Below are positions 1-10,300 of a stretch of DNA of 64,000 nt, in pieces. Origin of the DNA: Lewinellaceae bacterium (GTDB lineage Bacteria > Bacteroidota > Bacteroidia > Chitinophagales > Saprospiraceae); NCBI GenBank assembly GCA_016710765.1, contig JADJUJ010000006.1, forward strand, positions 371,347-435,346, written 5' to 3'. The notes under the pieces were generated by a model, which ran no database searches, was not told the DNA's origin, and saw nothing but the letters and a program-made list of their open reading frames with translations. Both the position numbers and the translations under genes were made by a program. Within the stretch, counting starts at the first letter, position 1; each line of letters begins with the position of its first letter.

Positions 1-2
1 CC

Positions 3-515
3 AAAGCAAATACGAATGAATTGGCAGAAATCCGAAATTCGCTTCCCATGGTCCTGGCCCTGAAATTTGATGTTTTGGTGCTGGCTGGATCTGAGAAAGG
101 CTTCGGGCTCAAACGGCAGATTCACATTTGGATTACTGCCCGGGATTACGACAATGCCAACCTGATGATTCTGCTGGCCTATATCCTGATGGGGCACAAA
201 GACTGGCGGCAGGCGGAGATCAAAATTTTTGCTATTTTTCCGGAAGACAGCATCGAAGACGAACGCAACCGGCTGTTCATGCTGATTTCTGCGGGACAAC
301 TGCCCATTTCGCCCAACAACATCGAGTTTATTCCCCGAAAGCCCAACAGCAACAACAAAGCGATCATCGCCCAAAAATCCAAAGATGCCGACCTCACTTT
401 CGTGGGCTTTCTTTCTGAGGCCATTGCCTCAAAAAACAAGGAGGTGTTTACTGGGCTGGACGAAATTGGCAATATCCTCTACGTTTGTGCGGTACAGGAA
501 AAAGATATTAAGTAG
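3..515 (+). CDS. SLC12-like transporter, C-terminal fragment (cut by window edge)
   Basis: The frame is already open at the window edge, in frame upstream of the first possible start (TTG at 21), so this is the 3' end of a longer gene. About 170 residues are visible. The stretch with 'IHIWITARDYDNANLMILL' followed by 'KIFAIF' resembles the cytosolic C-terminal domain of SLC12-type cation-chloride cotransporters, which also occur in bacteria; the membrane part would lie upstream. There are no transmembrane segments in the visible part, as expected for that domain. It ends with a TAG and is followed by a long non-coding gap, so it is probably the last gene of its unit. The family call rests on this tail alone. 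Confidence 0.6.
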   Translation, partial: KANTNELAEIRNSLPMVLALKFDVLVLAGSEKGFGLKRQIHIWITARDYDNANLMILLAYILMGHKDWRQAEIKIFAIFPEDSIEDERNRLFMLISAGQLPISPNNIEFIPRKPNSNNKAIIAQKSKDADLTFVGFLSEAIASKNKEVFTGLDEIGNILYVCAVQEKDIK

Positions 516-1144
516 GGTTGGTGTTCCTAAAATACCTGAGTGACGCGTGTATTTTAGCTGCCTCCAATGCGATACACCCGAATATATTCCATATACCTGT
601 CTTGTGGGTAACAGGTGCTGCCATCAAGATGCCAATGGCTTGTGTATGATTGCGCAAGGAATTGACTGCCATCCACTATTTTACCAGAATTACAGCATTT
701 TTGACAATTATCAGCCAACCTATAATTTTGGGGCGGCGAAGGGGTGCTACATCTCAGAAAGAAGCGATAATTTTACGTACAAGCGTGCTGTGCAAATTTT
801 TTGTTTGCTGTAAGGGGATTCGCTTCTTTTTTTAAAAGAATTCAGGATGCGTATGGGCGCAGTCGGGTGTGGAATAAGCCATTTTGAAAAAGCCCGCTGC
901 TGCCGGCGCTTGATAACCGGTATACAAGCACCTCATTTTTATTTTGGCGGCAATTTTTGTAAGTGATTTATTTTCAGTCGCTTAATGCCAGCTTATTGCT
1001 GAGTTTTTCAGCGTTGCTGGCTCTTGTATATCGAAAGTATATAGGTCAAAATCGAATCAAAAATTGTAGTTTCACACACTTGGAAAAATAATATTTCTTT
1101 ATTCAATAGCATCGCAAAATACTTAACCAAATAAGGAAGAATTG
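516..1144. other. Intergenic region upstream of the glucan operon
   Basis: About 630 bases with no convincing gene. Short open frames (for example 547-813) have unlikely composition and no family resemblance. The region must hold the promoter of the glucan operon. A weak match to the Bacteroidota -7 box lies near 1066 (TAGTTTCA), but no clear -33 partner is visible. Confidence 0.6.
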
Positions 1145-4100
1145 ATGAAGCATCTACTTTTACACGCAGCGCTGCTGTTATTGGCAGTAACACTACAGGC
1201 ACAAGCGGACAAGGTTACCGTGGTGCCGCAAGCCCAGGGCATGAAATTGCAGGTAAATGGCAAGGATTTCATGATCAATGGGATGAACTGGGACTATTTT
1301 CCTATTGGCACCAACTACAATTACAGCTTGTGGAAGCAGCCCGACGATATCATCCGGGCAGCGCTGGATGAAGAGATGTCTATGCTGAAAAACATGGGGG
1401 TAAATACCATACGGCAATATACAGGCGTCCCTCCCCGGTGGATCACCTACATTCATGAAAAGTACGGCATCTACACCGTGCTCAACCATACTTTTGGCCG
1501 ATACGGACTTTTGGTGGGCGGCGCCTGGGCGCCGAATACGGAATATTCCGATCCGCGGGTGCGCGAGTTGTTGATTTCGGAAGTACGGGAGATGACGCAG
1601 GAGTACAAGAATACGCCAGGACTGTTGATGTTTCTCCTGGGGAACGAGAACAACTATGGCCTTTTCTGGGACGGCGCAGAGACGGAAGACATTCCGATGG
1701 AGGACCGCAAGTCTACCATTCGGGCAGAGTCGATGTACAAACTGTTCAATGATGCGGTTGTACAAATGAAAAGCCTGGACCGGTCACATCCAGTTGCCAT
1801 TTGTAACGGCGACCTGTTGTTTCTGGATATCATTGCACGGACTTGCAAGGATATAGACATTTTGGGTACCAACATGTATCGCGGTGCTTCGTTTGGCGAT
1901 GCGTTCACCCGGGTCAAAAATGAAATTGGAAAGCCCCTCATGTTTACAGAATTTGGCGCCGACGCCTTTAATGCGATCACCAATTCTGAAGACCAGCAAT
2001 CACAGGCATTCTACCTTTTGAAAAACTGGGAAGAGATTTACGAGAATGCGGCAGGCATGGGCAAGGCCGGTAACTCGATCGGTGGCTTTACTTTTCAGTT
2101 CAGCGATGGCTGGTGGAAATATGGTCAAACCTTGAACCTGGATATTCATGATAACAATGCTTCCTGGTCGAATGGTGGTTACCAGAACGATTACGAAGCG
2201 GGTGAAAACAACATGAACGAGGAATGGTTCGGCATCTGTGCCAAGGGGACAACCGACGAACGTGGCCTCTACCGTTTGTATCCGCGTGCTGCCTATTACG
2301 TGCTGAAGGATGCGCACGCCCTAAACCCTTATGGTAGCGGTGTTTCTGCTGAATCCATCCAACAGTATTTTGGGCAAATCCAGCTGACAGATGCCATCAT
2401 AAAAGCCAGGGGAGAGAAGGCTGCTTTGGAAAGCGAGCGAGCCGGTAAGATCCGGCTAAGCCGGCTGAGTGCCGACCTGAGTACCTTCAATACGGGTGGC
2501 AGTTTGATCACCACTCCTGATGAGCCAGATCCCGCGAATCCGGTATATCCCAACCAATTGGGTTTCGACCACATGCAGTCCTTCTTTGTGGGTGTGACAG
2601 GCAATCCTACCGAAAACCTGCGGGCCAACCTCGAGCTGAACATGTTGGGAAATGTAGCACAAAACCCCATCAATGAAATATTTTATGAAAACCGGGGCCG
2701 CCCTGTTGTGGTGAACACCAACAACGGACCTGTTACCTTGAGCGATGTCAACCGATTCCAGATATACCGGGCAGATTTTACCTGGAACCACAAAGATTTC
2801 GACCTGACGGGTTTCTACAGAACAGGCCACAATCATTGGGGATATGAGGGCGACTTCTTCGGGCTGTACCTGGAAGCGAATTATGGTCCCAATATTGACA
2901 TCTATAACGGTCAGGCGCCAGTGGGATTTGAACTGGATGGCAAGCGCAAACTGAAAGGCTTAAGCATTGCCATGGGACCAGAGCTATGGTGGGGCGCGAA
3001 CCCTGCAGTGCTGGCTAAATACACCAAAACGCTGGCAGGCATCGACCTTACGGGTATTTTCCACGAAGATCTCGAGCAAAGGGGCACTACGCAAAGTTCT
3101 TTTGCCATCCCCGTACCCAAAACACGCAGGGCTACCCTGCAAGCCAAAACAAAATTGGGTAAAGTTGGCCTCGAATGGGGCGGCATCTGGGGCGGACAAC
3201 CCCTGGTTGGTCGTACTTTTCAGGTGGTCGATGAGGTCAATGGCGAGTACAAAGTTTATCAGGACGAGATCAAACCGGAAGACAACTGGGGCGGCAAAAT
3301 GAAAGTGACGTTCTCTCAGGGCCGGTTCAACTGGTATGGCCAAGCCGCTGCCATGGCGCTTGTGGCCAATGGTGGCGTGGATGCCACCAAAACATTCACT
3401 GGCTGGCGTTTGAAAGACAGCGGCAGCGGAAACCAATACAATGTACTGAGCGGTTTCACCTACACCCTCGGAAATATACAACTGGCCCCCAATTTTATGT
3501 GGCAACGCCCGATTGAGGGTCCAATTCCCTCGGATGTACCGGCCCCTGGCCGGCCGAGGAATATCCTCACAGACCCCTTTGCGGTTCGGGCAAACCGCGA
3601 AACGGTGGCCGGAGAATTTTTATTTACCTACGACCCAACACCAGCCACCTGGATGTACGACTGGGACAACGACCGGGCTGAGGATGCCAAACTGGCTGTT
3701 AGCGCTGGCTTTGTTTTCCGTCATCTTCCTACCACACAGGACGCAGCCATCGGTATCTTGCCAAACGGACGTACCACCTTTGCCTTTCCTGGCGCTGCAC
3801 CTGCACAGGATTTGTGGGAAACCTACGCCCGCATCGTATCCAAAGTGCATTCCGACCTGGGCTTCGTCGCCAATGCCTACTTCGGCAATGGCCAGGCCAA
3901 CGGCAGCGACCCGCGCACCATCCAACGTTTCGGTGTGGATCTTCGCTTAATTTACAAAAATGTCAAACTGATCTCTGCTGTAAAGATCAACGATTGGGGC
4001 CCATACGATTATCACCGCGACTTCAACCTCACCTTCCCGCAGCAACTTATGCTGGATATTTCCACCACCCTGGGTAAACCAGGCTGGCTGGATCTGATGC

Positions 4101-4282
4101 CCAACACCAGCATCGGTATTCAAGGAACTTACCGCACCCTGAACCAGTACTCGCCGCGGTACTGTCCGACCTATACCATTAACGCCGCTGGCGAACTGGT
4201 ATGTGACCCAACTGCCCCCGGCTACGGAAACGGCAACGAGTGGGAAATCCGGACTTACCTGCGCATCAACATTTTTCAGTAG
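1145..4282 (+). CDS. Clan GH-A glycosidase fused to a C-terminal outer-membrane beta-barrel
   Basis: First gene of the glucan operon; 1045 residues from ATG 1145 (the TTG three bases before is less likely). A signal peptide (about 1-20) is followed by a TIM-barrel glycosidase (about 25-390) of the GH2/GH5/GH72-like clan A type. The candidate acid/base is E168 in 'LGNENNY' and the nucleophile E269 in 'FTEFGAD', the usual strand-4 and strand-7 glutamates. From about 480 to the end the sequence turns into alternating amphipathic strands rich in Trp, Tyr and Gly and ends 'RINIFQ', typical of an outer-membrane barrel. Family assignment within clan A is open. The neighbours point to a beta-glucan substrate. 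The arrangement puts the enzyme on the outer membrane and may couple cleavage to passage through the barrel; that last step is inference. Confidence 0.75.
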   Translation: MKHLLLHAALLLLAVTLQAQADKVTVVPQAQGMKLQVNGKDFMINGMNWDYFPIGTNYNYSLWKQPDDIIRAALDEEMSMLKNMGVNTIRQYTGVPPRWITYIHEKYGIYTVLNHTFGRYGLLVGGAWAPNTEYSDPRVRELLISEVREMTQEYKNTPGLLMFLLGNENNYGLFWDGAETEDIPMEDRKSTIRAESMYKLFNDAVVQMKSLDRSHPVAICNGDLLFLDIIARTCKDIDILGTNMYRGASFGDAFTRVKNEIGKPLMFTEFGADAFNAITNSEDQQSQAFYLLKNWEEIYENAAGMGKAGNSIGGFTFQFSDGWWKYGQTLNLDIHDNNASWSNGGYQNDYEAGENNMNEEWFGICAKGTTDERGLYRLYPRAAYYVLKDAHALNPYGSGVSAESIQQYFGQIQLTDAIIKARGEKAALESERAGKIRLSRLSADLSTFNTGGSLITTPDEPDPANPVYPNQLGFDHMQSFFVGVTGNPTENLRANLELNMLGNVAQNPINEIFYENRGRPVVVNTNNGPVTLSDVNRFQIYRADFTWNHKDFDLTGFYRTGHNHWGYEGDFFGLYLEANYGPNIDIYNGQAPVGFELDGKRKLKGLSIAMGPELWWGANPAVLAKYTKTLAGIDLTGIFHEDLEQRGTTQSSFAIPVPKTRRATLQAKTKLGKVGLEWGGIWGGQPLVGRTFQVVDEVNGEYKVYQDEIKPEDNWGGKMKVTFSQGRFNWYGQAAAMALVANGGVDATKTFTGWRLKDSGSGNQYNVLSGFTYTLGNIQLAPNFMWQRPIEGPIPSDVPAPGRPRNILTDPFAVRANRETVAGEFLFTYDPTPATWMYDWDNDRAEDAKLAVSAGFVFRHLPTTQDAAIGILPNGRTTFAFPGAAPAQDLWETYARIVSKVHSDLGFVANAYFGNGQANGSDPRTIQRFGVDLRLIYKNVKLISAVKINDWGPYDYHRDFNLTFPQQLMLDISTTLGKPGWLDLMPNTSIGIQGTYRTLNQYSPRYCPTYTINAAGELVCDPTAPGYGNGNEWEIRTYLRINIFQ

Positions 4283-4308
4283 CCTAACCATTCATAAAAC
4301 ATCCTCTT

Positions 4309-6216
4309 ATGAAACATAATAAATATATCTATCCTTTTGCCAGTTTAATGCTGGCTTTTTCTACCCTTTTCCTCAGTTGTGAAAGGGATCCGAATGAACT
4401 GAGTCCCGCCACCTATCCCACCACCGCCGACGTTTTTATTGATGGCTTTAGTGGCGATATGGGCTATGCCGCTTTTGGCGGCTCGGACGTACGGGCCTTT
4501 GATGTAGACACAGAAGTCAAATACAAGGGTACCTCCTCCATCCGTATTGCCGTTCCGGATGCCAACGACCCTGCCGGCGCCTATGCAGGAGGTGTATACT
4601 ACAGCAATACGGGCCGTGATCTCTCCGGTTACAATGTGCTCAGTTTTTGGGCCAAAGCTTCCAAATCAGCTTCGATCGACCTGATCGGGTTTGGCAACGA
4701 CCTGGGGGAAAACAAATACCAGGCCTCTATTTCGGGGCTGGAAGTGAACACCAACTGGAAAAAATATTATATCCCCATTCCTGATCCCGCCAAACTCAAG
4801 TCTGAGCATGGGTTGCTTTTTTTCGCAGAAGGCCCGGAAGACGACAAAGGATATACTTTTTGGATTGACGAGGTGCAGTTCGAAAACCTGGGAACGATTG
4901 CGCACAACAGCTCCGGTATCCTGAATGGTGCAGACGAAACACAAAATGCGGAAACCGGCAATGTCTTTAACATTCAAGGTTATGCTGTGGCAAACTTGCC
5001 CAATGGGATAGACCAGCGTGTGGACGCCGCACCAGCTTATTTTAATTTCGTTTCCTCCGATCCAGCAGTAGCCAGCGTCAATGCCAACGGCGTAGTGACG
5101 GTATTGGATGCCGGTACAGCGGTAATCACTGCTACCCTCGGCAATACACCGTCTACAGGCTCCCTGACGATCGTTTCGAGTGGAACTGCCGTATTGCCAC
5201 AGACTGCGGCGCCAACGCCAACAGAACCTGCCAGCCAGGTGATTTCCGTCTTCAGCAATGCCTATACCAACGTTCCGGTAGATTTCTTCAACGGCTATTG
5301 GCAGTTCTCTACCGCACAAACGTTTGATTTGCAAATCAATGGAGACGACGTCAAGCGCTACACCCAACTCAATTTCGTGGGTATTCAGTTTACGTCACCC
5401 ACCATTGATGCCACTGCAATGACCAATTTTCACATAGACATTTGGACGCCTGATCCGGTGGGTCCGTCTACTAAATTTAAAATATTGCTGGTAGATATTG
5501 GCGCGGATGGCGCATTTGGCGGCGGGGATGATTCATCGCATGAGATCACCCTCAGTAGTTCGAGCCTGTCCTCACAATCCTGGGTAAGCCTTGATATCCC
5601 ATTGTCACAATTTACCGGCCTGACTTCGCGAAAACACCTCGCCCAAATTGTATTGTCCGGTGATTTGCCCAATGTTTTTGTAGACAATGTTTTCTTCCAC
5701 AAGGTGGGCGTCGCAACGGCGCCAACAGTGGCAGCCCCTACACCCAGCCTCCCGCAAGCAAATGTAATTTCCCTGTTCAGCGGGGCTTACACGAATGTTC
5801 CTGTCGATACCTGGCGGACCAATTGGTCGGCTGCCACGCTTGAAGATGTATCCATCGCGGGTAATGCCGTAAAAAAATACTCCGCACTGGATTTTGTCGG
5901 CATCGAAACGGTTGCCAACCCAATAAATGCCAGCGGCATGACACACTTTCACATTGATGTCTGGTCCGGTGATTTCACGTTCTTCGCGGTAAAACTGGTC
6001 GACTTTGGCGCAAATGGAGCCTTTGGCGGCGGCGATGATGTAGAGCATCAGATTGATTTCAGCATGCCGGCAAAAGGGCAGTGGATCAGTTATGACATTC
6101 CCCTCAGCAACTTTACCGGGCTGACCACACGACAGCATATTGCCCAGTTCATTTTGGTAGGGCAGCCTAGTGGGGCCAGCACCGTTTATGTGGACAATTT
6201 GTATTTCCACAACTAA
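4309..6216 (+). CDS. Surface glycan-binding lipoprotein with Big2 and two repeated binding domains
   Basis: 635 residues. The N-terminus is a lipoprotein signal ending in 'LFLSC'. It is followed by a beta-sandwich resembling CBM11/CBM4-type modules (about 35-200, ending 'YTFWIDEVQFEN'), a bacterial Ig-like Big2 domain (about 215-290, 'VASVNANGVVTVLDAG'), and two copies of a roughly 150-residue domain (about 300-465 and 480-635). Each copy begins 'VISxFSxAYTNVPVD', has a central 'H(I/F)D(I/V)W' strand and ends 'VFVDNVFFHK' or 'VYVDNLYFHN'. The same domain appears twice in the protein at 15561-17120. No catalytic motif is visible. It starts 26 bases after the barrel glycosidase and precedes a GH16 lipoprotein, so a surface glucan-capturing role, like that of SGBPs in other loci, is the natural inference. 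Confidence 0.75.
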   Translation: MKHNKYIYPFASLMLAFSTLFLSCERDPNELSPATYPTTADVFIDGFSGDMGYAAFGGSDVRAFDVDTEVKYKGTSSIRIAVPDANDPAGAYAGGVYYSNTGRDLSGYNVLSFWAKASKSASIDLIGFGNDLGENKYQASISGLEVNTNWKKYYIPIPDPAKLKSEHGLLFFAEGPEDDKGYTFWIDEVQFENLGTIAHNSSGILNGADETQNAETGNVFNIQGYAVANLPNGIDQRVDAAPAYFNFVSSDPAVASVNANGVVTVLDAGTAVITATLGNTPSTGSLTIVSSGTAVLPQTAAPTPTEPASQVISVFSNAYTNVPVDFFNGYWQFSTAQTFDLQINGDDVKRYTQLNFVGIQFTSPTIDATAMTNFHIDIWTPDPVGPSTKFKILLVDIGADGAFGGGDDSSHEITLSSSSLSSQSWVSLDIPLSQFTGLTSRKHLAQIVLSGDLPNVFVDNVFFHKVGVATAPTVAAPTPSLPQANVISLFSGAYTNVPVDTWRTNWSAATLEDVSIAGNAVKKYSALDFVGIETVANPINASGMTHFHIDVWSGDFTFFAVKLVDFGANGAFGGGDDVEHQIDFSMPAKGQWISYDIPLSNFTGLTTRQHIAQFILVGQPSGASTVYVDNLYFHN

Positions 6217-6219
6217 GCA

Positions 6220-6369
6220 GGTTTTTGGCCTTTGGGAGTTATTCTTTGGTTTTGATTGCGGTTGTATAGCCAATGTCAGAAGAAATACCAGGAATACTAC
6301 CCTTTCCTGTTGAATACCCAATGTTTCATGCTTCGGGGCAATCCTAAAGACCAAAAGACCAAAAACCCA
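6220..6369. repeat. Intergenic inverted-repeat segment inside the glucan operon
   Basis: The space between the binding lipoprotein and the GH16 gene is bounded by imperfect inverted copies of a TTTTTGGCCTTTGG-like sequence (6220-6238, and as its complement CCAAAAGACCAAAAACCC at 6351-6369). A similarly bounded segment lies at 55840-56089. No gene is visible in it. It may act as an RNA hairpin between operon genes or be a small mobile-element relic. Confidence 0.4.
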
Positions 6370-6399
6370 ATTATTCACCAGCAATCAAGCATCAACACC

Positions 6400-7251
6400 A
6401 TGAAGTATCTAAATATAAAAACACTTATCCTTTTCACCTTCGCGTGCGTACTGCCCGCTGGAATTATTTTTAGCCTGACCGCCTGTAAAGCAGATGAAGG
6501 TCAGACGCTGGACCAACGCAACTATAAGTTGGTTTGGAGTGATGAATTTGACGGCGCTGCCGGCGAATCTCCGGATCCGACAAAATGGACCTTTGACATT
6601 GGCACGGGTTCCAATGGCTGGGGAAACCAGGAATTGGAGTACTATACCAACCGCCCGGATAATGTGTCGATGGACGGCGCGGGTAACCTGCTTATCACCG
6701 CCAAGCGGGAAGCCTTTGCCGGAGCAGGTTTCACATCGGCCAGGATCAAAACCCAAGGTTTGTTCTCCCAAACGTACGGCAGGATTGAAGCCCGGCTTAA
6801 AACACCCTACGGGCCGGGTATCTGGCCTGCTTTTTGGATGCTCGGCGATAATATTGATACCGAGGGATGGCCGCAATGCGGCGAAATTGACATCATGGAA
6901 CTACGCGGGCAGGAGCCCAATCTCATTAATGGTACTTTGCACGGCCCAGGATATTCGGGCGGCAATGCCATCACCAAAGTTTTCACGCTGTTGAACGACC
7001 GTTTTGACAATGATTTTCACGTGTTTGCTGTAGAGTGGGGCACAGATTACATCGATTTTTTTGTTGATGATACCCTGTACCGACACCTTACTCCGGATAA
7101 CCTGACAGGGGAGTGGGTGTTTGACCGTCCTTTCTTTATTTTGTTAAATGTGGCTGTCGGCGGAAACTATGTGGGCTTCCCTACAACCGAAACTCCATTT
7201 CCACAGTCGATGACAATAGATTATGTTCGTGTGTATCAGGAGGCTAACTGA
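6400..7251 (+). CDS. GH16 beta-1,3-glucanase (laminarinase) lipoprotein
   Basis: 283 residues from ATG 6400. The open frame extends upstream to 6256, but only this ATG gives a proper lipoprotein signal, with lipobox 'LTAC'. The GH16 catalytic signature E-x-D-x-x-E is present as 'EIDIME' (E162 nucleophile, D164, E167 acid/base). The typical laminarinase features 'LVWSDEFDG', 'NWxxGN-ELEYYTNRPDN'-like and 'FFILLNVAVGGN' surround it. Hydrolysis of internal beta-1,3-glucan bonds at the cell surface is the family activity. Length is that of a catalytic domain alone, without extra modules; the binding function is supplied by the gene before it. It is part of the glucan operon, 58 bases before the phosphorylase gene. 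Confidence 0.92.
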   Translation: MKYLNIKTLILFTFACVLPAGIIFSLTACKADEGQTLDQRNYKLVWSDEFDGAAGESPDPTKWTFDIGTGSNGWGNQELEYYTNRPDNVSMDGAGNLLITAKREAFAGAGFTSARIKTQGLFSQTYGRIEARLKTPYGPGIWPAFWMLGDNIDTEGWPQCGEIDIMELRGQEPNLINGTLHGPGYSGGNAITKVFTLLNDRFDNDFHVFAVEWGTDYIDFFVDDTLYRHLTPDNLTGEWVFDRPFFILLNVAVGGNYVGFPTTETPFPQSMTIDYVRVYQEAN

Positions 7252-7309
7252 TGTTGCGCTCTCGGTAAATTAAATTTGTATTATATAACAAGAAAAGACT
7301 TATACCAAG

Positions 7310-10300
7310 ATGGAACAGGAGGGAAAAACAACAAATTTGAAGGCTGTAAAAATAGACGGGGAGCCATTCTACATGATTGCAGACGTTGATGCCATGCGTC
7401 CGTTTTTCATGAGCATTGTCAGTGACTCCGACCATTGGATGTTTGTTTCCAGCAACGGCGGACTTACGGCCGGCCGGAAGAATTCCGAATCGAGCCTTTT
7501 CCCTTATTATACGGATGACAAAATTACGGAGTCGGCAGAAATTACCGGAAGCAAGTCAATTTTTCAGGTTTGGAAAAACAACGTCCTGCAAATATGGGAG
7601 CCCTTTTCGATTCGGTTCGAGGGGGAGTTTAGGATACAAAGAAATTTGTACAAAAGCGCCCATCACAACCGGATTCTCTTCGAAGAGGTCAACCACGACC
7701 TCGGCCTGAGTTTTCAATACCAGTGGAATTTCAGCGATGCTTTTGGTTTTGTAAAAAAATCCAAACTAATCAACCATTCCGGTACAGTGCAGAAAGTGGT
7801 GGTATTGGATGGCATCCAGAATATTGTTCCATACGGCATTGGCAGCGATCTGCAGAACAAGGCCAGCAACCTGACTGATGCTTACAAACGCAGCGAATTG
7901 GCACCAAAGGCCGGCCTTGGTATTTTTGCACTCAGTGCCATTATTGTGGATAAAGCCGAGCCGAGCGAGGCACTAAAAGCAACAGTAGCCTTTTCGCTGG
8001 GTCTGGAAAATCCACGGTATTTGTTGTCGTCGCTGCAGTTGAACACCTTCAGGTCCGGCCACGATGTCGAGCAGGAAACGGATGTAAAAGGCGAAAAAGG
8101 GGCGTATTTTGTTCAGTCCGACCTTGAACTACCAACCGACTCAGAAAAGGAATGGATGCTGGTGGCCAATGTACAGCAATCCCAAGCCGAAATCATTCGC
8201 CTGATGGATGCAGTTCAGCACGACCGGGATCTGGGCAAGCGCATCCAGGAAGACATTAAGCTGGGCACCCAAAATCTGCTTCGGCTGGTGGCCGCATCGG
8301 ATGGCCTGCAGTGCAGTGCCGATGCGCTACGCGACTCCCGCCACTTTTCCAACGTGCTGTTCAACATCATGCGCGGCGGAGTTTTTGATGAAAACTACCA
8401 AATAGAACGCTGGGATTTCCTCGATTATCTTGAAAAAGCCAATCACCTCGTTTTTGCCAAGCATCAGGAATCGCTCTTGCATGTTAAGGAAAAGAGCCAC
8501 CTGGAGGATTTACAAGTCTTGCTGGCCAACAGCGATGATTCCGATTTTATCCGGCTTGTTACAGAATATTTGCCGTTAAAATTCAGTCGGCGGCATGGCG
8601 ACCCCTCCCGGCCTTGGAACCGGTTCTCAATTAATACCCGGAGTGAGGTGGATGGCTCCAAGATCCTGGACTATGAAGGCAACTGGCGCGATATCTTCCA
8701 AAACTGGGAAGCGCTCGCCCATGCCTATCCAGCCTTTATCGAGGGAATGCTCTTTAAATTTCTCAACGCGTCCACCTTTGATGGCTACAATCCGTATCGG
8801 GTTACCAAAGACGGCTTCGATTGGGAAGCCATTGAGCACGACGATCCATGGTCCTACATCGGATATTGGGGGGACCACCAAATCATCTACCTGTTAAAGT
8901 TTTTGGAATTTGCATCCAATTACTACCCGGAGCTGCTGCAGGACCTTCTGGACAAGCCTTATTTTGTGTATGCCAACGTCCCGTATAAAATCAAGCCCTA
9001 TCAGGATATTCTCAAGAACCCCAAGGATACCATCGACTTTGATTTTGAATTGGACCAAAAAATCAGGGTACTCAGAAGCGAACTTGGTGCGGATGGTGCT
9101 TTGTTGCGGGGTAAAAATGGGCAGGTACTGCATGTAAACCTGTTGGAAAAACTGCTGGCCACCCTGCTCGCAAAACTTTCCAATTTCATCCTGGAAGGCG
9201 GTATCTGGATGAATACGCAACGGCCGGAATGGAATGATGCCAACAATGCATTGGTTGGAAACGGCGTGTCTATGGTAACCTTGTATTACCTGAGACGATT
9301 TCTGCAGTGCTTTAACGAACTATTGGCACAAAGCCGGTTGGCGCAAGTGGAGGTATCTACCGAATTGGTAGAACTCTACCAGCAAATCCGGCAGGCGCTT
9401 CTGGGAAATCAGGATTTGCTGCAAGCCAAAATTAATGATCGCGATCGCAAAAAACTGTTGGATCAATTTGGCCTTGCCGCTGGCAAGTTCCGCGGGAAAG
9501 TATACGAACACGGATTTGGCGGTACGCACCAAGCCATCAATCTGGAGGAGTTGCAACAGTTTGCTGCCGTTTCACTGGCCTTTATCCACCATTCCATAGA
9601 TGCCAACCAAAGACCGGATCACCTGTACCACGGTTACAATTTGATGTCCGGCAACGACGATTCCGTTACAATTGACCACCTTGGCGAAATGCTGGAAGGA
9701 CAAGTAGCCGTGCTCAGCGCGGGCTATCTTTCTGCCGAAGCGAGCCTGCGGCTGCTGGACGCGCTCAGATCGAGCGCGTTGTACCGGGAGGATCAGCACA
9801 GTTACCTGTTGTACCCCAACAAGCAATTGCCGGGTTTTCTACAAAAAAATACGATTTCCAGCGATCTTTTAGCGAAAACCGGGATTTCAGAGAAACTTTC
9901 TAACAAGGATTTTAAAGCCATTCTTGAACTTGATATTGCAGGGAACTATCACTTTAATGGCAACTTCAAAAACGCGGCCGATCTGAAAGCCGCGCTGGAT
10001 ACCATTGAGACAGTAGACCCAACCCTCAAAGCGGCATTGCTCGGTCTTTTCGAAACCATATTCAACCACAAAGCATTTACCGGAAGAAGTGGAACTTTCT
10101 ACGGCTATGAGGGCTTGGGTTCGATCTATTGGCATATGGTCTCCAAACTTCGCCTGGCAGTGCTCGAAACCGTCGTGAGTGCCATCAAAGCGCAATCCGG
10201 TGATGCGCAGACCATCAATAATCTCCTGCAACATTACTTCGAAATCACGGAGGGGATCGGCGTGCATAAATCGCCACAGTTATACGGCGCATTTCCCACC

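Noticed and set aside
547..813. Small Cys-rich protein of 88 residues
   Set aside because: No homology pattern, no promoter or start context, and it lies in AT-rich intergenic sequence.
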